A program made the position numbers and the translations under genes. Under the pieces are notes generated by a model that had not been told where the DNA came from, made no database searches, and worked only from the letters and a program-made list of their open reading frames with translations. A stretch of DNA of 64,000 nt from a virus: the IMG/VR virus record IMGVR_UViG_3300027816_000069, positions 1 through 64,000 of that record. One strand, given 5' to 3'. This document shows, in pieces, positions 43,820 through 49,323 of the stretch. Within the stretch, counting starts at the first letter, position 1, and each line of letters opens with the position of its first letter.

Positions 43820-44233
43820 ATGAAACAGAAACCACTACATGCCGAAGTTCGATTCCATCTTGGTAAAGGTCAGTTTTTTAAGCATTGGCAAATCAAGATT
43901 GTACAAGGAAAAGAGAAGGTTGATGTTTACTATTGTGATCCTGCCTATTATCAATTAGAGATGATTGGGTGCAAATTAATCAATAAGGTTAATCAGGCTA
44001 AAAAGGTTCATGAGGCTGGCGTTAAGGATGTTACGGGGTGGGTTGAGTGTAGGGATGTTAGAATAAATAATGAAGTAGGGGTTGACAATCTTGAGAAATT
44101 ATACTACAATCCGTTGAGAGATCCGCACTGGCGTCGTGAAAGCGACAATAACGAGTTCATTTGGGATAATAGTGAATACGCTACTCTACTAACTAACGGC
44201 AAACAAGTTTATATTTTGGAAGAAAGGGTTTGA
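43820..44233 (+). CDS. Conserved phage hypothetical protein, probably leaderless
   Basis: 137 aa, MKQKPLHAEVRFHLGKGQFF onward. The ATG falls at the predicted transcription start, and no other in-frame ATG occurs before residue 49, so a leaderless message is likely. The protein is beta-rich with many Trp and His. Role unknown. Confidence 0.78.
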   Translation: MKQKPLHAEVRFHLGKGQFFKHWQIKIVQGKEKVDVYYCDPAYYQLEMIGCKLINKVNQAKKVHEAGVKDVTGWVECRDVRINNEVGVDNLEKLYYNPLRDPHWRRESDNNEFIWDNSEYATLLTNGKQVYILEERV

Positions 44234-44235
44234 AT

Positions 44236-44607
44236 ATGATCAAGTTGGAACTGACGGTTCGTGAGGCTATGAATCTGGCGACGAACTGCCACCTCGATAT
44301 CTATGAGCGGATTGTGGCCGCTTTTGAGGTTGCGTTGGGTGTGAACCAGCACAGGATGGTTACTATCACCGCTGGCATGACTCTTGATAACCGTGTTCCT
44401 TGTATCAAGGCTATCCGACTCCACGCCGGCTGGGGTTTTAAGGAGGCAAAGGAGTGGACGGATTTTCTGGTTGGCGGCTGGAAGTACGACAAGTGGCATC
44501 CTGCTTCTCCCAACGCCAAGCAGAGCATCACCCTCAAGACTCCGGAAGCGGCCGAGAATCTGCTGCGTGATCTGACCACTTTGGGTTGTGAGGGTTTTCT
44601 CTCATGA
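44236..44607 (+). CDS. Ribosomal protein L7/L12 C-terminal-domain-like protein
   Basis: 123 aa from ATG 44236 (AAGGG upstream). Residues 60-123 resemble the L7/L12 C-terminal domain: CIKAIRLHAGWGFKEAKEWT parallels the conserved VIKxVRxxTGLGLKEAKDLV helix pair, and AAENLLRDLTTLGCEGF parallels the closing helix-strand. The N-terminal half is unrelated to the L7/L12 dimer domain. In ribosomes this surface binds translation factors, so the protein might bind a factor or mimic the stalk. That is inference. Confidence 0.7.
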   Translation: MIKLELTVREAMNLATNCHLDIYERIVAAFEVALGVNQHRMVTITAGMTLDNRVPCIKAIRLHAGWGFKEAKEWTDFLVGGWKYDKWHPASPNAKQSITLKTPEAAENLLRDLTTLGCEGFLS

Positions 44608-44619
44608 TCCAAACCCTGT

Positions 44620-44663
44620 CTGCCAAAATGGCAGCGGGGCCGGGCGATCTGCCAAAATGACAG
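44620..44663. repeat. Twin-palindrome element, copy 6
   Basis: Arms CTGCCAAAATGGCAG and CTGCCAAAATGACAG; core GGGGCCGGG has lost the perfect GGCCGGCC. Ends 23 bp before the next -35 box. Confidence 0.82.
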
Positions 44664-44686
44664 CATAAAAAATTCATGTATGATAC

Positions 44687-44714
44687 TTGACAATGCCGAT
44701 GCTTAGTGTAGAAT
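44687..44714 (+). promoter_or_regulatory. Promoter with CGATG box, first of a tandem pair
   Basis: TTGACA, 16-bp spacer with CCGATG, TAGAAT. It makes a short leader with a GCTGGTTGA/TCAACCCAGC hairpin before the second promoter. Confidence 0.72.
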
Positions 44715-44773
44715 GATGTTATCACGAGACAAGACGCTGGTTGACTGCAACACAAAAAAGTTCAACCCAGCAC

Positions 44774-44802
44774 TTGACAAGTGACGATAAGTGATGTATG
44801 AT
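44774..44802 (+). promoter_or_regulatory. Promoter with CGATA box, second of a tandem pair
   Basis: TTGACA, 17-bp spacer with ACGATAA, TATGAT. It drives the 85-aa gene and possibly the tRNA-Arg/Asp pair. Confidence 0.7.
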
Positions 44803-44846
44803 TCGTTTATTGGTGGTTGATAACTCTTTTGGGAAAGGTTTTTACT

Positions 44847-45104
44847 ATGCGTACTTATGATTTTGCGGTTGCTGTTGCGTCGGACACTCTTGATACGGAA
44901 GTGGTTGAGGATACGATTCGTCAGGCTCTTGCCGATGGTCTGCCCGATGGTACTCTTGTGGTGGTCAAGGCCCAGGGTATCAAGGACTATAGCGAGCAGG
45001 GCTGGAAGGTTGCCCGTAATCGCAAGTTCGGTGTGAGTGTCAAGGAAGCCGGTGACGGTCACAAGGCTAAGACTACTAAGGTTGAGGCGGAGACTGTTGG
45101 CTGA
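44847..45104 (+). CDS. Hypothetical protein
   Basis: 85 aa from ATG 44847 (GGGAAAGG upstream). A compact alpha/beta protein with the stretch TIRQALADGLPDGTLVVVKA and a Lys-rich end. Unknown family. Confidence 0.68.
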   Translation: MRTYDFAVAVASDTLDTEVVEDTIRQALADGLPDGTLVVVKAQGIKDYSEQGWKVARNRKFGVSVKEAGDGHKAKTTKVEAETVG

Positions 45105-45127
45105 ACACGGTTCGGGAGTTATAATGT

Positions 45128-45164
45128 CCGATAGACCGCTGGTGGACGCACTGGCGGCTATCGG
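45128..45164 (+). other. Hairpin before tRNA-Arg
   Basis: CCGATAG-A-CCGC pairs with GCGG-CTATCGG (11 bp, one bulge), six bases before tRNA-Arg. It may be a processing signal or a weak terminator. Confidence 0.5.
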
Positions 45165-45170
45165 TATTTC

Positions 45171-45242
45171 GGCCCCATAGTTAAAAGGATATAACACGGG
45201 ATTTCTAATCCTGTATTAGAGGTTCGATTCCTCTTGGGGCTA
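45171..45242 (+). tRNA. tRNA-Arg (TCT)
   Basis: Acceptor GGCCCCA/TGGGGCT with one G-T pair, anticodon loop TTTCTAA giving UCU, T-arm AGAGG-TTCGATT-CCTCT. Reads AGA codons. Confidence 0.92.
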
Positions 45243-45246
45243 TTTA

Positions 45247-45320
45247 GGGAGCGTAGATCAATCGGTTAGATCGCCAGCCTGTCACGCTGGAGGTTGCGGG
45301 TTCGAGTCCCGTCGCTCTCG
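45247..45320 (+). tRNA. tRNA-Asp (GTC)
   Basis: Acceptor GGGAGCG/CGCTCTC, anticodon stem CCAGC/GCTGG with loop CTGTCAC, T-arm GCGGG-TTCGAGT-CCCGT. Four bases after tRNA-Arg, so probably co-transcribed. Confidence 0.95.
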
Positions 45321-45323
45321 CTT

Positions 45324-45367
45324 CTGCCAAAATGGCAGGCTCCGCGGCCGAACTGCCAAAATGGCAG
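45324..45367. repeat. Twin-palindrome element, copy 7
   Basis: Two perfect CTGCCAAAATGGCAG arms; the core reads TCCGCGGCC. It starts three bases after tRNA-Asp and ends 24 bp before the next -35 box. Confidence 0.85.
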
Positions 45368-45391
45368 TTAAAATTTTGTGGATTCTTTCTC

Positions 45392-45419
45392 TTGACAAGC
45401 CGATAACGTAGTGTAGAAT
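45392..45419 (+). promoter_or_regulatory. Early promoter with CGATA box
   Basis: TTGACA, 16-bp spacer with CCGATAA, TAGAAT. It drives the 234-aa gene. Confidence 0.78.
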
Positions 45420-45441
45420 CACTAGCACAAGGGAGATAACC

Positions 45442-46146
45442 ATGAAAACTGCTGATGGTAACGACAAGTTGGGTAAGGGTTGCATTGTGGTTTCGCGTCC
45501 TGTTGGCGACACTTGCCCGTCAACGTGCGACTTTCTCAATAATGGCTGCTATGCCGAAGCCACCGAGAATCAGTATAAGAACGCTCGCACCGCGGGCTTT
45601 GCTAATGTTATTACCGAAAAGCATAAGATTCGTGCTATGATTCTTGATGCTATCAAGCGTAATAAAAGCATCCGCTGGCATGAGCGTGGCGATTGGTTTC
45701 TCAACGGCGAACTTGATACCAACTATGTTGAGAATGTAACGTGGGCGTGTGAGAGTGTTCTGGCCGATGGTATTAGTCTGCCTAATATGTGGTTTTATAC
45801 TCATATCTACGATAGTCGGCTTGTTGTACTGGAAAAGTATATGGCCGTCTATGCTAGTATTCATAATGCAGAAGATAGGGCTGCTGCGGTGTCTGCCGGT
45901 TTTAAGTTGTTTGCGTGGTGCGATAGTGATACTAAGATTGCTCCCAAGCGTCCAAAGAGTAAGGCCAAGGCCGATGCGTGGCGTAAGGCTTTGCCTAAAC
46001 TGGTAATTATCGAAGATGTCAAGTATGTTGTTTGCCCCGAGATTCGTCGTGGTCGATCAGTTATTACTTGTACTGGTACTAAGGATAGTATTAGTTGTGA
46101 TATGTGCGTCAAGGGTTTGGCTAACGTACTATTTCCTGCCCACTAA
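45442..46146 (+). CDS. Cys-rich conserved phage protein (GP88-like)
   Basis: 234 aa with AAGGGAGATAACC upstream. The N-terminus carries GDTCPSTCDFLNNGCYAE, the TCP-xxC-xxxxxCYA pattern of GP88-type phage proteins, and a second Cys group (TCTGTKDSISCDMC) ends the protein. Together they could hold zinc or an iron-sulfur cluster. The family is common in phages but its role is unknown. Confidence 0.82.
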   Translation: MKTADGNDKLGKGCIVVSRPVGDTCPSTCDFLNNGCYAEATENQYKNARTAGFANVITEKHKIRAMILDAIKRNKSIRWHERGDWFLNGELDTNYVENVTWACESVLADGISLPNMWFYTHIYDSRLVVLEKYMAVYASIHNAEDRAAAVSAGFKLFAWCDSDTKIAPKRPKSKAKADAWRKALPKLVIIEDVKYVVCPEIRRGRSVITCTGTKDSISCDMCVKGLANVLFPAH

Positions 46147-46158
46147 AAGGATATAACA

Positions 46159-46401
46159 ATGGCTAAGTATTATGTTAATAGTGGTACGCTTCAAGTGATT
46201 ATGGACCATAGTGATCCTCTTGAGGCTGGAGTGGCCGGATTCCTAATGACTAACAAGATGGATACAATAGATGAGTATTTTTATATTGATGAGCGTGGTT
46301 TTCGTGATTATGTCAGTGCTGATAATGGTACTAACGTAATTCCTACTTCTAGCATTATTCGTGCCGCCGAATCCGAATTGACGGATGACACTCTGCCATA
46401 A
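46159..46401 (+). CDS. Hypothetical protein
   Basis: 80 aa, MAKYYVNSGTLQVIMDHSDP onward; weak ribosome site AAAGGATATAACA. Its stop codon lies inside the first arm of a twin-palindrome element, as at 40171. Unknown family. Confidence 0.75.
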   Translation: MAKYYVNSGTLQVIMDHSDPLEAGVAGFLMTNKMDTIDEYFYIDERGFRDYVSADNGTNVIPTSSIIRAAESELTDDTLP

Positions 46402-46436
46402 TGGCAGGGCGGCCGGGCGATCTGCCAAAACGGCAG
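46393..46436. repeat. Twin-palindrome element, copy 8
   Basis: Arms CTGCCATAATGGCAG and CTGCCAAAACGGCAG around GGCGGCCGGGC. Overlaps the preceding stop codon. The following promoter is degenerate, though CCGATAA is present at 46458-46464. Confidence 0.83.
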
Positions 46437-46501
46437 TTAAGTTTCTGGTACGATTGGCCGATAATTCTTTCATGGACAAGGGTTTGACAAGGAGGGTTAA
46501 T

Positions 46502-46864
46502 ATGCTACAATGGATTGGCGTTGCGTTGACTGCTGCTGCTTTGGTGTATACGGGTGTTAAGGATTATCAAAAAGGGGATATAAAAATTCCTCCCCTAAAT
46601 AAAAATTTGACAACTCCTAAGTATCCTGTACAATATTGTTTAATGGCGTATGACCCTAACCTAGATAGGATTTTTTACCTTCACGAAAACGGACAATGGT
46701 ATGATCATCCCCCACAACAACGACGATATGCGGCCACGTCGCAAGTACAACAGTATCAAAATCAAAACCAAGCAGCGGTGGGAACTTCCTACGGGTCACA
46801 GGGAGGAGCGGTATACGGTTATGGACAATCGGCCCAAGCGTCAACGTACCCGCAGCGATATTGA
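46502..46864 (+). CDS. Membrane-anchored Gln/Tyr-rich protein
   Basis: 120 aa from ATG 46502, chosen for AAGGAGGGTTAAT directly upstream. Residues 3-18 form one transmembrane helix (WIGVALTAAALVYTGV). A short folded part follows, then a low-complexity tail of Gln, Tyr, Gly and Ser (about residues 78-120). Confidence 0.72.
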   Translation: MLQWIGVALTAAALVYTGVKDYQKGDIKIPPLNKNLTTPKYPVQYCLMAYDPNLDRIFYLHENGQWYDHPPQQRRYAATSQVQQYQNQNQAAVGTSYGSQGGAVYGYGQSAQASTYPQRY

Positions 46865-46895
46865 CAGGAAGTGGCGTAAGGAGTATGATATATAG
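46821..46895 (+). CDS. Possible short basic overlapping ORF
   Basis: 24 aa (MDNRPKRQRTRSDIDRKWRK onward) in another frame over the end of the upstream gene. A GGAGG lies 14 bases before the ATG, too far for an ideal start. Basic peptide; may not be real. Confidence 0.25.
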   Translation: MDNRPKRQRTRSDIDRKWRKEYDI

Positions 46896-46976
46896 GTTAT
46901 TCTTGGTTTGAGTCATGACAAATCGAGAAGATAGTTTATGAGGGTATTCTATCTTTAAATAAAAACTATCCTCTTT

Positions 46977-47049
46977 GCCGGTATAACTCAGTTAGCAGAG
47001 TGTCAAATTTGTAATTTGAATGTCGTGGGTGCAAATCCTACTACCGGCT
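46977..47049 (+). tRNA. tRNA-Thr (TGT)
   Basis: Acceptor GCCGGTA/TACCGGC, anticodon stem TCAAA/TTTGA with loop TTTGTAA, T-arm GTGGG-TGCAAAT-CCTAC. First gene of the main tRNA cluster. Confidence 0.94.
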
Positions 47050-47082
47050 CTAGGAATTGAAATAAAAAACGGTGAATAATGC

Positions 47083-47155
47083 TGCCCGGTAGCTTAACTG
47101 GTAAAGCTGTTGACTTTGGATCAACTGAGTCTAGGTTCGAATCCTAGCCGGGCAT
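47083..47155 (+). tRNA. tRNA-Gln (TTG)
   Basis: Acceptor TGCCCGG/CCGGGCA, anticodon arm GTTGA-CTTTGGA-TCAAC, T-arm CTAGG-TTCGAAT-CCTAG. Confidence 0.94.
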
Positions 47156-47164
47156 ATGATTTAT

Positions 47165-47236
47165 ACACGGGTAGCATAATGGTAATGCCCCAAACTGTTA
47201 ATTTGTCAGATGTAGGTTCGAATCCTACCCCGTGTG
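47165..47236 (+). tRNA. tRNA-Asn (GTT)
   Basis: Acceptor ACACGGG/CCCGTGT, anticodon loop CTGTTAA with a 4-bp anticodon stem (outer pair mismatched), T-arm GTAGG-TTCGAAT-CCTAC. Confidence 0.92.
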
Positions 47237-47245
47237 CTTAGTTTG

Positions 47246-47316
47246 ATTGGCGTAGTTCAACGGTAGAACGACGGTCTCCAAAACCGTAGATGGGGGTTCG
47301 ATTCCCTCCGCCTTTG
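47246..47316 (+). tRNA. tRNA-Trp (CCA)
   Basis: Anticodon arm ACGGT-CTCCAAA-ACCGT. The acceptor ATTGGCG/CGCCTTT has two T-T mismatches at positions 2 and 3. T-arm GGGGG-TTCGATT-CCCTC. Confidence 0.88.
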
Positions 47317-47318
47317 TT

Positions 47319-47405
47319 GGAATCTTGGCCGAGTGGTTTAAGGCAGCGGTTTACTAAGCCGCCGAGGGTTAAAATCCTCCACAGGTTCGAATCCTGTAGA
47401 TTCCG
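47319..47405 (+). tRNA. tRNA-Ser (ACT)
   Basis: Class II tRNA: acceptor GGAATCT/AGATTCC, variable arm GAGGG/CCTC, T-arm ACAGG-TTCGAAT-CCTGT. The anticodon arm GCGGT-TTACTAA-GCCGC gives ACU, with A at position 34 where bacteria normally have G (GCU). Confidence 0.92.
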
Positions 47406-47407
47406 TT

Positions 47408-47487
47408 GGTGGATTTCCAGAGCGGCAAATGGGCCTGACTGTAGATCAGGTGCTTCGGCTTCGGGGGTTCGAGTCCCTCATCCACCA
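47408..47487 (+). tRNA. tRNA-Tyr (GTA)
   Basis: Acceptor GGTGGAT/ATCCACC, anticodon arm CCTGA-CTGTAGA-TCAGG, class II variable arm, T-arm GGGGG-TTCGAGT-CCCTC. Canonical, unlike the copy at 43691. Confidence 0.94.
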
Positions 47488-47499
47488 CTAAACTTTTAC

Positions 47500-47527
47500 T
47501 TGACAACGGTCGATAACAAGGTATAAT
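47500..47527 (+). promoter_or_regulatory. Promoter with CGATA box inside the tRNA cluster
   Basis: TTGACA, 16-bp spacer with TCGATAA, TATAAT, just before tRNA-Ile. Confidence 0.78.
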
Positions 47528-47537
47528 CCCACAACAC

Positions 47538-47613
47538 GGGGCGTAAGGTAAGCCGGTTGCATCCGTCACTCTTATAAGGTGATCTTAGGTACGTTCGACT
47601 CGTACACGCCCTA
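47538..47613 (+). tRNA. tRNA-Ile (TAT)
   Basis: Acceptor GGGGCGT/ACGCCCT, anticodon arm TCACT-CTTATAA-GGTGA giving UAU, T-arm GTACG-TTCGACT-CGTAC. It reads AUA directly, in place of the lysidine-modified CAU tRNA used by most bacteria. Confidence 0.88.
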
Positions 47614-47652
47614 CTTATATGTTTCGGAGGCTGACGTTTGAGTTGCGAGTGT

Positions 47653-47725
47653 GGCCCTATCGTCTAACGGTTTAGGACTTCGGATTTTCGTTCCGAATAT
47701 CGGGGTTCGAATCCCCGTAGGGTCA
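47653..47725 (+). tRNA. tRNA-Glu (TTC)
   Basis: Acceptor GGCCCTA/TAGGGTC, anticodon arm TCGGA-TTTTCGT-TCCGA, T-arm CGGGG-TTCGAAT-CCCCG. Confidence 0.93.
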
Positions 47726-47726
47726 C

Positions 47727-47754
47727 TTGACAAAACAATCTGGCGAGGTACAAT
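47727..47754 (+). promoter_or_regulatory. Promoter before tRNA-Lys
   Basis: TTGACA, 16-bp spacer, TACAAT, immediately after tRNA-Glu. Confidence 0.68.
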
Positions 47755-47766
47755 AAGGCTAAATAC

Positions 47767-47839
47767 GGGTCATTAGCTCAATTGGCAGAGCAGCATCCTT
47801 TTAAGTTGTAGGTTGTAGGTTCGAGTCCTACATGACCCA
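47767..47839 (+). tRNA. tRNA-Lys (TTT)
   Basis: Acceptor GGGTCAT/ATGACCC, anticodon loop CTTTTAA, one T-T mismatch in the anticodon stem, T-arm GTAGG-TTCGAGT-CCTAC. Confidence 0.92.
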
Positions 47840-47868
47840 TTGACAGCGGACGGTGTTTGGTGTATAAT
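47840..47868 (+). promoter_or_regulatory. Promoter after the tRNA cluster
   Basis: TTGACA, 17-bp spacer, TATAAT; the -35 begins at the base after tRNA-Lys. Drives the 52-aa gene. Confidence 0.75.
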
Positions 47869-47887
47869 GCGATTAAAGGAGAGTTTT

Positions 47888-48046
47888 ATGTTTCATGGCG
47901 AGTATGAGAATTATGAAGATATTGTAAAAGACTCAGACGAACTCTTTTCGTATGATGATGACCACAGTTATGAAACTAATCTCTACGATGAAAGAGAATG
48001 GGACAATTACTATCATATTTTGGCCGATGAAATAGTGGAAGAATAA
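47888..48046 (+). CDS. Acidic small protein
   Basis: 52 aa from ATG 47888 (AAAGGAGAGTTTT upstream). About 40 percent Asp and Glu, with many Tyr (MFHGEYENYEDIVKDSDELF onward). Last native gene before the GC-rich island. Confidence 0.7.
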   Translation: MFHGEYENYEDIVKDSDELFSYDDDHSYETNLYDEREWDNYYHILADEIVEE

Positions 48047-48130
48047 CACTCAGGACCAGGAGCGGCTCGCAGCCGCAGGAGGACGACATGATTTCAGACG
48101 TTGACGCGAGTCCGCTGCATCGTCTTGGTT
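48047..48130 (+). repeat. Half attC-like site A at the island's left edge
   Basis: The 3' half CCGCTG-C-ATCG then GTT (48112-48130) matches the other sites. The 5' half is replaced by a GCGGCT-CGC-AGCCGC hairpin and an AGGAGG ribosome site. Confidence 0.45.
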
Positions 48131-48459
48131 CGCAGAAGCAAAGGGGTAGCGAAATGCCGGTGTCTTGGAAGTTGGTAGAGAACTGCTCTGGTAAGGTTTT
48201 GCGGCGGTCAAAGAACCGCGTATTTGTTGCGGGCTGGCGTCGCGTCATTGGGGCAACGGTTGTGCCGGCGTGCATTCTCCCGTCAGTGGGCCAGCACGTG
48301 CGGTTCGGTTCTTTCGATTGGGAGGTAGTGCGTGTTGAGCAAGTTGAGTGCGACTACGACCCTTCTTATCTGTACCGCGTCGATCTTGTGATCCGCGACG
48401 AGAGCGGAAAGCCAGTAAACTTCGCGAGCGGAATATCAAACCTCTGCCTTGACGGCTGA
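48088..48459 (+). CDS. Cassette ORF 1
   Basis: 123 aa from ATG 48088, which has an excellent AGGAGGACGAC site. That start lies inside site A; under a cassette model the native start would be ATG 48154 (AAAGGGG upstream, MPVSWKLVENCSGK). Beta-rich middle (VVRVEQVECDYDPSYLYRVD). The stop codon begins the next attC-like site (TGAGAAC). No family recognised. Confidence 0.65.
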   Translation: MISDVDASPLHRLGSQKQRGSEMPVSWKLVENCSGKVLRRSKNRVFVAGWRRVIGATVVPACILPSVGQHVRFGSFDWEVVRVEQVECDYDPSYLYRVDLVIRDESGKPVNFASGISNLCLDG

Positions 48460-48505
48460 GAACGCCAGCGATCAGCGGCTCGTCCGCTGCGTCGCGTGGT
48501 TATGG
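48457..48505 (+). repeat. attC-like site B
   Basis: TGAGAAC opens the site, AGCGAT-CAGCGG pairs with CCGCTG-C-GTCGC (one G-T pair, one extrahelical C), and GTTATGG closes it. Loop of five bases. Confidence 0.55.
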
Positions 48506-48515
48506 AGACACACAC

Positions 48516-48683
48516 ATGACAATCACTCAAATAATCGGCGTTGCACTGACCTCATCCCCATTTGCGGGCGTTGCGGTGTTGTGCCACATGCACGGCGGCT
48601 GGCCCGCCGTTGCTGTAGTGTTTGGGGCGACCGGAGCCGTTGTTGCTGTTATCGCACTTGGGTGCCGACTTCTGGTTACATAA
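48516..48683 (+). CDS. Cassette ORF 2, small membrane protein
   Basis: 55 aa from ATG 48516 (GGAG eight bases upstream). Two hydrophobic segments (IIGVALTSSPFAGVAVLC and AVAVVFGATGAVVAVIALG) suggest a double-spanning membrane protein. The stop overlaps site C. Confidence 0.62.
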   Translation: MTITQIIGVALTSSPFAGVAVLCHMHGGWPAVAVVFGATGAVVAVIALGCRLLVT

Positions 48684-48765
48684 CGGCTGCGATCAGCGGC
48701 ATCGAACACAGGAGCGACCATGACGAAAGAGGTAGATGAGATGTCCGCTGCATCGCGTGGTTCTG
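48681..48765 (+). repeat. attC-like site C with long loop
   Basis: TAAC, TGCGAT-CAGCGG and CCGCTG-C-ATCGC, GTT. The paired arms are separated by about 45 nt that contain AGGAGCGACC and ATG 48720, the likely start of ORF 3. Confidence 0.55.
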
Positions 48766-49019
48766 CGGTGATGGCCTACGCCGTGATTGACGACGAGGGC
48801 GTGCAGCACTCGCTGTGGTTTCTGGAAAAGGACGCGACGAGCGAGGCCGCGATGGTCGGTGGGACTGTGGTGCGGCTTGGCCACCCCACGCTCACCGACG
48901 AGGAGCGGGAGGCGTTGGAGTACGGCATTAGGCAAGCCGACGAATACGACAGAGTAGGGCTTGAAGACGCAAAGCGCGCCGCAATTGTGTTTCGCGGCCT
49001 GCTGGAACGACTAGGCTGA
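48720..49019 (+). CDS. Cassette ORF 3
   Basis: 99 aa from ATG 48720 behind AGGAG, or 82 aa from ATG 48771 after the cassette joint. The second half contains LTDEEREALE and ends FRGLLERLG, shared with ORF 4, so the two are paralogs. Function unknown. Confidence 0.65.
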   Translation: MTKEVDEMSAASRGSAVMAYAVIDDEGVQHSLWFLEKDATSEAAMVGGTVVRLGHPTLTDEEREALEYGIRQADEYDRVGLEDAKRAAIVFRGLLERLG

Positions 49020-49066
49020 GAACGCTTGCGATCTGCGGCGCAGTCCGCAGCATCGCGTGGTTCTCA
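49017..49066 (+). repeat. attC-like site D
   Basis: The best-formed site. TGAGAAC and GTTCTCA are fully complementary, and TGCGAT-CTGCGG pairs with CCGCAG-C-ATCGC, with one extrahelical C. The A/T change in the inner helix (CAGCGG to CTGCGG) is matched by CCGCTG to CCGCAG, a compensated pair. Confidence 0.6.
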
Positions 49067-49083
49067 CAGGCATGGAGACAGAC

Positions 49084-49311
49084 ATGAGGCCGACACCAAT
49101 CGGACGGTTTGCTGACACGCCCTCATACGAGGAGTTGCAGCGAGAGGTTGCCCGCCTGCGGCTCACCGACGAGGAGCGGGAGGCGATTGAGCGGCTGTGC
49201 GAGGCCGCCAATGACATAATCTACGATGACAGGACGGCCGGTGGAAGCCACTGGCAAGAGGACGAGGCGGCGGTTGCTGTGGCTCGCGGCCTGCTGGAGC
49301 GGACGAAGTGA
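49084..49311 (+). CDS. Cassette ORF 4
   Basis: 75 aa from ATG 49084 (GGAGACAGAC upstream). LTDEEREAIERL near residue 27 and a VARGLLERTK end mark it as a paralog of ORF 3. Its stop begins TGAGAAC, but no full attC-like site follows, so the array looks cut off here. Confidence 0.65.
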   Translation: MRPTPIGRFADTPSYEELQREVARLRLTDEEREAIERLCEAANDIIYDDRTAGGSHWQEDEAAVAVARGLLERTK

Positions 49312-49323
49312 GAACTCTTCTTC

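Larger units (their letters stand above)
48047..49315 (+). mobile_element. Candidate integron-type gene-cassette array
   Basis: A sharply GC-rich island in AT-rich phage DNA holds four small right-going ORFs with repeated imperfect palindromes between them (48457-48505, 48681-48765, 49017-49066) and a half-site at 48112-48130. Each full site pairs as AAC / GCGAT-C(A/T)GCGG with CCGC(A/T)G-C-RTCGC / GTT, leaving one unpaired C: the layout of integron attC sites (R'', L'', L', R'). Cassette joints at G|TT would fall near 48128, 48499, 48760 and 49060. No integrase gene lies in the window. Confidence 0.55.

Noticed and set aside
44716-44784. 22-aa frame (MLSRDKTLVDCNTKKFNPAL onward) in the short leader before the second promoter
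   Set aside because: Its ATG lies one base after the -10 box, upstream of any likely transcription start, and no ribosome site is seen; the sequence is better explained as a hairpin leader.
45124-45180. 18-aa frame behind a good ribosome site
   Set aside because: It runs into tRNA-Arg and coincides with an 11-bp hairpin; kept as hairpin only, though a leader peptide cannot be excluded.
46484-46511. TTGACA-16-TACAAT promoter at the start of the membrane-protein gene
   Set aside because: It would start transcription after the chosen ATG; the TTGACA overlaps the ribosome site region and is probably chance.
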